This document shows, in pieces, positions 6,186 to 9,482 of a stretch of 9,482 nucleotides of DNA; positions within the stretch are counted from its first letter, which is position 1; each line of letters begins with the position of its first letter. The stretch spans positions 1-9,482 of the forward strand of contig CAJORD010000152.1 of NCBI GenBank assembly GCA_905236605.1, read 5' to 3'. Below the pieces are notes generated by a model. The model saw only the letters and a list, made by a program, of their open reading frames with translations, was not told the origin of the DNA and did no database searches. This stretch comes from an uncultured Synergistales bacterium. GTDB lineage: Bacteria; Synergistota; Synergistia; Synergistales; Aminobacteriaceae. A program made the translations under genes and the position numbers.

Positions 6186-7226
6186 CTAATTCATTAACGA
6201 CGCAAGATCATCAGCCTGTATAGTTTTAATTTCGCAACGGCCAATTTCACACGGTACAGAAATTTCTATGCTGCGACCTGCGATTTTGCTATTGATGACG
6301 GCTTGAGCGATTAATTCAGATTGAAAACTGCGGCCGCTGACGAACAAATTATTTTTTTTCATAGCGTTAATTATTCGTTGGAAGGTTTCGTCGCTGCACC
6401 AGTTTTTCTTTTTTGACATTCTCGCGACGATTTGAAGAGCTTCCGCGAGGGCTTCGCCGTGAGAAATTTCATAATTGCTAAGGCTCTCAATGGCGTTCCC
6501 GATTTCGTAGCCGATACATTTTGCGCGTTCGCCGTTGAGATTGGCGCGGAATTTTATGCAACACTCAATAATTTTTTCGATGTTCAAATTTACTTCGCCG
6601 CGTTCAAAAATTCTGAACAAGTTTTCGCCGCACATTATCGCAGTTTTGAAAGTCTCGACGATCCCGGATTTATATTCTTCAAATGGAAGAGTTTTTAAGC
6701 AATCTGTATCGCACAAAACTAAGGAGGGTTTGCAGGACATACCGGCAAGATTTTTGCCGGCGTTGAGATTTAGGAAAGCGTTTCCGCCGACGGAAGAATC
6801 GATCATGGCGGCCAAGGTCGTTGGGACGATAACTAGACGCAAGCCGCCAATGTAACACCCTGCCGCCCAGCCTGCCGCATCACACACGACGCTACCGCCG
6901 AGAGCAACAACGCAACATTTTTTAGTAAGGCCAAGAGCGGCCATGTCTTCGAGAAGTTTTGAGACAGTGTTGAAGTTTTTTGCGCCTTCGCCCCCGTCGA
7001 TTAAAAGTTCACAAATTCTCATTCGAGTGCCTTGAGGTTTTGGGCATTGCTGAAAATTCAGAATCACGTTTTGAAGATATAGGCCCGAAACTTTTTCATC
7101 AGATATTAATAAAATTTCGTTTTCGATATCGTCATTTAGTCTTAAAATTTCAATTCCAAGTCTTTCGATTAAGCCGCGGCGAATTTTTATGCTGTAATCG
7201 TCTTTCACTTTTACTGTTGCTGGCAT
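6186..7226 (-). CDS. aroB: divergent 3-dehydroquinate synthase (AroB-like)
   Basis: AroB converts DAHP to 3-dehydroquinate, the second step of the shikimate route to aromatic amino acids, using NAD and a divalent metal. From ATG 7226 the product is 346 residues. Seen: DGGEGAKN (77-84), the nucleotide-binding ALGGSVVCDAAGWAAG (108-123), PTTLAAMIDSSVGG (135-148), GKNLAG (157-162), SGIVETFK (187-194, metal-ligand Glu191) and SHGE (255-258, metal-ligand His256). The usual 'GHTxGHAIE' is GYEIGNAIE (239-247), so the other ligand His is Tyr240, and the Lys of 'SVGGKT' is Asn149. Reduced, altered or lost activity is possible. An in-frame GTG at 7244 lies 5' of and inside the ribosome site GGAGGG (7242-7237), which is 10 bases before the chosen ATG, so the ATG is preferred. 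Expression must pass a terminator just upstream, probably an attenuator. Confidence 0.82.
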   Translation of the reverse strand: MPATVKVKDDYSIKIRRGLIERLGIEILRLNDDIENEILLISDEKVSGLYLQNVILNFQQCPKPQGTRMRICELLIDGGEGAKNFNTVSKLLEDMAALGLTKKCCVVALGGSVVCDAAGWAAGCYIGGLRLVIVPTTLAAMIDSSVGGNAFLNLNAGKNLAGMSCKPSLVLCDTDCLKTLPFEEYKSGIVETFKTAIMCGENLFRIFERGEVNLNIEKIIECCIKFRANLNGERAKCIGYEIGNAIESLSNYEISHGEALAEALQIVARMSKKKNWCSDETFQRIINAMKKNNLFVSGRSFQSELIAQAVINSKIAGRSIEISVPCEIGRCEIKTIQADDLASLMN

Positions 7227-7236
7227 TCTTTTAAAT

Positions 7237-7242
7237 CCCTCC
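7237..7242 (-). promoter_or_regulatory. aroB ribosome binding site (decides the start)
   Basis: GGAGGG lies 10 bases before the ATG at 7226 and three bases after the T-run of the attenuator. The upstream GTG at 7244 overlaps this site and cannot use it. Confidence 0.8.
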
Positions 7243-7244
7243 AC

Positions 7245-7288
7245 AAAAAAACACCTTCTGAAGTCTTTGACTGATTTCAGAAGGTGTT
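7245..7288 (-). terminator. Rho-independent terminator in the aroB leader (attenuator)
   Basis: The minus strand AACACCTTCTGAAATC (7288-7273) pairs with GACTTCAGAAGGTGTT (7265-7250), 16 pairs with one G-U and a 7-base loop, followed by T at 7251-7245. The U-run ends three bases before the aroB ribosome site, so there is no room for a promoter after it: every aroB transcript must cross this hairpin. It could also end cupin transcripts. Parts of its 5' arm and loop can pair elsewhere (see the antiterminator entry). Confidence 0.92.
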
Positions 7289-7411
7289 CTGATAAAAAAT
7301 CCGAAATTTTTTGTGCTGTTGTTTCCGTTCTTTATGTCAGCCAAAGCAAATTAGACTTGCTGGTAAAGTACCAGAAGCCGAAGTTAAATCCAAAATAATT
7401 TGCTAAGCTGA
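7265..7411 (-). promoter_or_regulatory. mutually exclusive RNA hairpins of the aroB attenuator
   Basis: Pairings found by hand on the minus-strand RNA. Hairpin 1:2: UCAGC (7411-7407) with GCUGA (7341-7337), and AGCAAAUU (7404-7397) with AAUUUGCU (7352-7345). Antiterminator 2:3: CUUUGGCUGA (7346-7337) with UCAGUCAAAG (7274-7265), ten pairs with one G-U. It can coexist with a small hairpin UCAGAA/UUCUGA (7292-7287 with 7282-7277) that takes up most of the terminator 5' arm. An A/U hairpin with UUCGG loop (7312-7294) fills the spacer. Segment 1 lies in codons 4-9 of the leader frame, segment 2 in its last codons. Pairing is seen in the sequence; the switch is inferred. Confidence 0.7.
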
Positions 7412-7421
7412 TAGTCTTCAC
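7332..7421 (-). CDS. aromatic-rich leader peptide of the aroB attenuator
   Basis: A 29-codon frame, GTG at 7421 to TAA at 7334-7332. Nine of 29 residues are aromatic: Phe at 10, 12, 14, 16 and 19, Tyr at 9 and 18, Trp at 17 and 27, with codons 9-19 reading YFGFNFGFWYF. In ribosome-mediated attenuation the amount of charged tRNA for the pathway's own products sets where the ribosome pauses in such a peptide; here Phe, Tyr and Trp are exactly the end products of the shikimate route to which aroB belongs. A GGAG (7438-7435) is 13 bases before the GTG, rather far. An 8-codon frame from ATG 7444 overlaps this start as GTGA and might feed it ribosomes. The peptide itself probably has no function. 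The start codon is the least certain part. Confidence 0.75.
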   Translation of the reverse strand: MKTISLANYFGFNFGFWYFTSKSNLLWLT

Positions 7422-7464
7422 GCTTGAAATTTATCTCCGTTCATAAAAATTTTTAATTGTATGA

Positions 7465-7493
7465 ATAATTACATAATTAAAGTGAAAAGTCAA
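7465..7493 (-). promoter_or_regulatory. sigma-70-type promoter of the aroB leader
   Basis: TTGACT (7493-7488), a 17-base spacer and AATTAT (7470-7465), with TG one base before the -10 as an extended element. The predicted start is near 7458, giving a leader of about 37 bases before the leader peptide. It lies just after the cupin stop codon. Confidence 0.75.
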
Positions 7494-7502
7494 GAAAAAT
7501 TT

Positions 7503-7872
7503 TTATTGGTCATTAAGATAGCCCGGCTTGTTGTAAATCAAAGCGATTATTTCAAGATCGGAATCAGAATTATTTTCGATTGCGTGCCATTGTCCGACGT
7601 CAATCAAACAAACGTCGCCGGCAGTAACATGAGTCTTTTTGCGTTCGCCGTTTTCGGTGTCGCCTTCGTAGAAATCGCCTTCGCCTTTAATAATATAATA
7701 AGGCTCTGTGTCGTTTACATGTTGATGCCAGCCGACGCTCGAGCCCGGAGGGAGAATTGTGTGAGCGTAGAGACGTCCGTGCCCGTTGAGTTCTTCCTTT
7801 GAGACTATGTTGCGCGAATTTGCTCTCTGGAAAGCCGCCGCTTGCTTCGACTTGTTGGATTTTGCGAATCAT
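7503..7872 (-). pseudogene. small cupin-domain protein gene with a one-base frameshift
   Basis: Read in two frames, the product would be about 122 residues. The start is sound: ATG 7872 with AGGAGG (7885-7880) at 7 bases, opening MIRKIQQVEAS. After about codon 12 the cupin sequence continues only in the +1 frame, as AFQRANSRNIVSKEEL and on to a stop at 7505-7503. That frame holds cupin motif 1 'GSSVGWHQHVNDTEPYYIIKG' without its last residue needed to be intact (metal ligands His-x-His, Glu) and motif 2 'GDVCLIDVGQWHAIEN'. It has no ATG, GTG or TTG upstream of the fold and a TGA abuts its start, so it cannot be translated alone. Staying in frame from the ATG gives an unrelated 61-residue product. 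One extra base within 7832-7840 (the GGCGGC stretch) explains this: mutation or sequencing error. Confidence 0.82.
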
Positions 7873-7921
7873 TTTTTATCCTCCTGTGCATGATTTAACA
7901 ACTTACGCGACGCAATTTTTA

Positions 7922-7952
7922 TAAAAAACTCCTGGACGCTATGTCCAGAAGT
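7922..7952 (-). terminator. Rho-independent terminator of pgi
   Basis: The minus strand ACTTCTGGAC (7952-7943), loop ATAGC, GTCCAGGAGT (7937-7928) gives ten pairs with one G-U, followed by six T. It lies 30 bases after the pgi stop and separates pgi from the cupin gene. Confidence 0.94.
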
Positions 7953-7981
7953 CAAAAACTTTGAATTTTTTAAGAATTGTT

Positions 7982-9295
7982 TTATTTGCCCGGTTTGCCA
8001 AGGAGTTTAAACATATTGCTCTTATAAAACTCGACGCCAGGCTGATCGAACGGGTTAATGCCATTAATATATCCACTTACACCAACAGCGAACTCAAAGA
8101 AATAGAACAGTTGCCCGAGATAAAACTCGTTCTGCTCCGGAATGTTGACGATGAAATTCGGAACGCCACCTTCAACATGTGCCGCCATTGTTCCTTGCAT
8201 TGCACATTGATTAACGTAGTTCATGGTCTTACCTGCGAGGTAATTGAGGCCGTCAAGGTCGTTGTCTTGGGATTTCAGCGTGAAATCTTCGCGCGGCTTT
8301 TCAAGACGTAACACAGTTTCGTATTTTATTCTGCTGCCATCTTGAATAAACTGGCCCATTGAGTGCAAATCCGTTGTCAAATCCACTGACGCGGGCATAA
8401 TTCCCTTCTGATCTTTGCCTTCGCTCTCGCCGTAAAGCTGTTTCCACCATTCTGAAATATAATGCATGGAAGGCTCGTAATTAACGAGAATTTCAACGTT
8501 TTTGCCCTTGCGATAAAGAATATTTCGCAGTGCAGCATACAACAACGAAGGGTTGGATTCGTAGTCGTTATTGAGTGCAACTTCACGGAACGCGGCCGCG
8601 CCTTCCATGAGTTTATCAATGTCAGCGCCGCTAACAGCGATGGGAAGAAGTCCAACGGGAGTGAGAACGGAGAAGCGCCCGCCCACATCATCGGGAATTA
8701 CGAAGCACTCATAACCTTCGGCATCTGAAAGCGTCTTCAAAGCGCCGCGAGCCTTGTCAGTGGTTGAATAAACGCGCTTAGCTGCTTCGGCTTTGCCATA
8801 CTTCTTTACCAAAAGTTCCTGAAATACTCTGAACGCGATCGCTGATTCTGTTGTTGTACCTGACTTTGAAATTACATTGATCGAAAAATCTTTGTCTCCA
8901 AGCAAATCGATGATGTCTTTCAGGTATGTTCCACTCATACTATTTCCAACATAGTAAATTTGCGGCGTTTTGCGAGCGTCTTTTGTCATTTCGTTGTAGA
9001 AGCCATGGCGCAGGAACTCAATAGCGGCGCGCGCTCCGAGGTATGAGCCACCGATACCAATTACTAAAAGAACGTCGGAATCACTTTGGATTTTCTTTGC
9101 AGCTGCTTTGATGCGTGCAAATTCTTCTTTGTTGTAATTCACAGGAAGGTCGATCCAGCCCTGAAAGTCGTTGCCTTCACCCTTGCGTGATTTCAACTTT
9201 TCGGCGGCGTTCACAGCTGTGAATTTCATGCTTGCAACTTCGTGTTCAGCGACAAAAGCGCTTGCGTGTGAGTAATCAAACGTTACGTTTTTCAA
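7982..9295 (-). CDS. pgi: glucose-6-phosphate isomerase
   Basis: Cytoplasmic enzyme that interconverts glucose 6-phosphate and fructose 6-phosphate. The 437 residues match the short bacterial form (about 450 in Bacillus). Seen: SIS-fold phosphate loops VLLVIGIGGSYLGARA (75-90) and SKSGTTTES (143-151), PGI signature 1 DVGGRFSVLTPVG (203-215), YGESEGKDQKG (288-298) with catalytic Glu290, His311 in DLHSMGQFIQDG, and signature 2 INPFDQPGVEFYK (413-425) with catalytic Lys425. The start is TTG, supported by AAGGAGG (9310-9304) at 8 bases; no ATG lies near enough. It follows a D-2-hydroxyacid dehydrogenase by 14 bases, so the two form an operon of central carbon metabolism, and it ends in a strong terminator. 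Confidence 0.97.
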   Translation of the reverse strand: MKNVTFDYSHASAFVAEHEVASMKFTAVNAAEKLKSRKGEGNDFQGWIDLPVNYNKEEFARIKAAAKKIQSDSDVLLVIGIGGSYLGARAAIEFLRHGFYNEMTKDARKTPQIYYVGNSMSGTYLKDIIDLLGDKDFSINVISKSGTTTESAIAFRVFQELLVKKYGKAEAAKRVYSTTDKARGALKTLSDAEGYECFVIPDDVGGRFSVLTPVGLLPIAVSGADIDKLMEGAAAFREVALNNDYESNPSLLYAALRNILYRKGKNVEILVNYEPSMHYISEWWKQLYGESEGKDQKGIMPASVDLTTDLHSMGQFIQDGSRIKYETVLRLEKPREDFTLKSQDNDLDGLNYLAGKTMNYVNQCAMQGTMAAHVEGGVPNFIVNIPEQNEFYLGQLFYFFEFAVGVSGYINGINPFDQPGVEFYKSNMFKLLGKPGK

Positions 9296-9303
9296 TTTTA
9301 TAT

Positions 9304-9310
9304 CCTCCTT
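9304..9310 (-). promoter_or_regulatory. pgi ribosome binding site supporting a TTG start
   Basis: AAGGAGG overlaps the stop codon of the upstream dehydrogenase by one base and is 8 bases before TTG 9295, which fixes the uncommon start codon. Confidence 0.85.
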
Positions 9311-9482
9311 TATTTGTTCACTACATTAACCGGCTTGCCAGCTAAGAAAGCTTTCACATTATCAACCGTAATGTCCATGATCCTCTGTCGTGCAGCTTGT
9401 GCGGCCCACGATATATGCGGTGTAATTATACAATTTTTGGCTTTAAGCAGTGGATTATCAGCCTTAATTGGTTCCGTCGAGA
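9310..9482 (-). CDS. D-2-hydroxyacid dehydrogenase (glycerate dehydrogenase-like), C-terminal 56 residues
   Basis: Only the end of the gene is in the window; it continues beyond the edge. The readable part includes ADNPLLKAKNCIITPHISWA, followed by AAQAARQRIMDITVDNVKAFLAGKPVNVV and the TAA. The 'NPLL' and 'ITPHIxWA' pattern is the C-terminal hallmark of NAD-dependent D-2-hydroxyacid dehydrogenases, and the His of TPH is the catalytic acid/base. The 'ARxRxMDI..N...F..GKPVNVV' ending is closest to hydroxypyruvate reductase / glycerate dehydrogenase types, but substrate cannot be fixed without the N-terminal half. The stop codon is 14 bases before pgi, whose ribosome site touches it, so the two are cotranscribed. 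Confidence 0.88.
   Translation of the reverse strand, partial: STEPIKADNPLLKAKNCIITPHISWAAQAARQRIMDITVDNVKAFLAGKPVNVVNK

Noticed and set aside
7332..7458. T-box riboswitch in the aroB leader
   Set aside because: A 'UGGUAC' occurs within the hairpin at 7374-7360, but there is no AGGGUGGNACCGCG-type T-box before the terminator and no stem I features; the aromatic reading frame explains the region better.
7461..7802. 113-codon open frame on the plus strand
   Set aside because: It is antisense to the cupin gene, which has clear cupin motifs; the plus frame has no ribosome site of note and its start lies in the leader promoter.
7830..7872. Programmed ribosomal frameshift in the cupin gene
   Set aside because: No slippery run, in-frame stop at the shift site, internal ribosome-like site or downstream structure was seen; a mutation or sequence error is simpler.
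7873..7920. Promoter for the cupin gene
   Set aside because: A ribosome site is clear but no -10/-35 pair with reasonable spacing could be recognised between the pgi terminator and the start codon.

Overview
The window reads as a compact chromosomal stretch of a diderm bacterium with Bacillota-like genes. All confident genes lie on the minus strand, so the transcription order runs from high to low coordinates. An RND-type periplasmic adaptor and a soluble binding protein with a signal peptidase I-type signal sequence imply a periplasm, while the gene spacing, strong AGGAGG ribosome sites and long-form HPF look Bacillota-like. Negativicutes or Synergistota would fit; this is inference from sequence character, not a taxonomic match.

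In transcription order: (1) the C-terminal end of a D-2-hydroxyacid dehydrogenase, then phosphoglucose isomerase (pgi) with a TTG start, closed by a strong terminator. (2) A small cupin gene with intact ribosome site and cupin motifs but a one-base frameshift near codon 12. (3) A leader region of about 275 bases followed by a divergent 3-dehydroquinate synthase (aroB). (4) hpf, with its own extended -10 promoter and a terminator. (5) A DEAD-box RNA helicase with a DbpA-like C-terminal domain, followed by an orphan ABC substrate-binding protein that overlaps rlmB by one base; rlmB ends inside a terminator. (6) A coiled-coil membrane protein, an RND/HlyD-type adaptor and the first 22 codons of a flavodoxin-like (EFR1-type) protein, tightly coupled.

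The main find is the aroB leader. A good promoter (TTGACT, 17 bases, AATTAT with an upstream TG) precedes a 29-codon reading frame with nine aromatic residues (5 Phe, 2 Tyr, 2 Trp), seven or more of them packed into codons 9-19. A 16-bp terminator hairpin with a U-run follows, ending only a few bases before the aroB ribosome site. Hand pairing gives mutually exclusive structures: an early hairpin within the leader frame, an antiterminator that joins the end of the leader frame to the terminator, and the terminator itself. This is the architecture of ribosome-mediated transcription attenuation, apparently sensing aromatic amino acids and controlling an enzyme of the shikimate pathway.

Other oddities are an AroB lacking a canonical metal-ligand histidine and an active-site lysine, a period-7 DNA repeat written into the N-terminus of RlmB with a related copy upstream of the helicase, a 21-bp heptad-encoding tandem repeat in the coiled-coil gene, a DEGD motif II in the helicase, and an RND adaptor whose neighbour is not a pump. 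No mobile elements, CRISPR arrays, tRNAs or rRNAs were seen, and there is no gene-free stretch longer than 300 bases.
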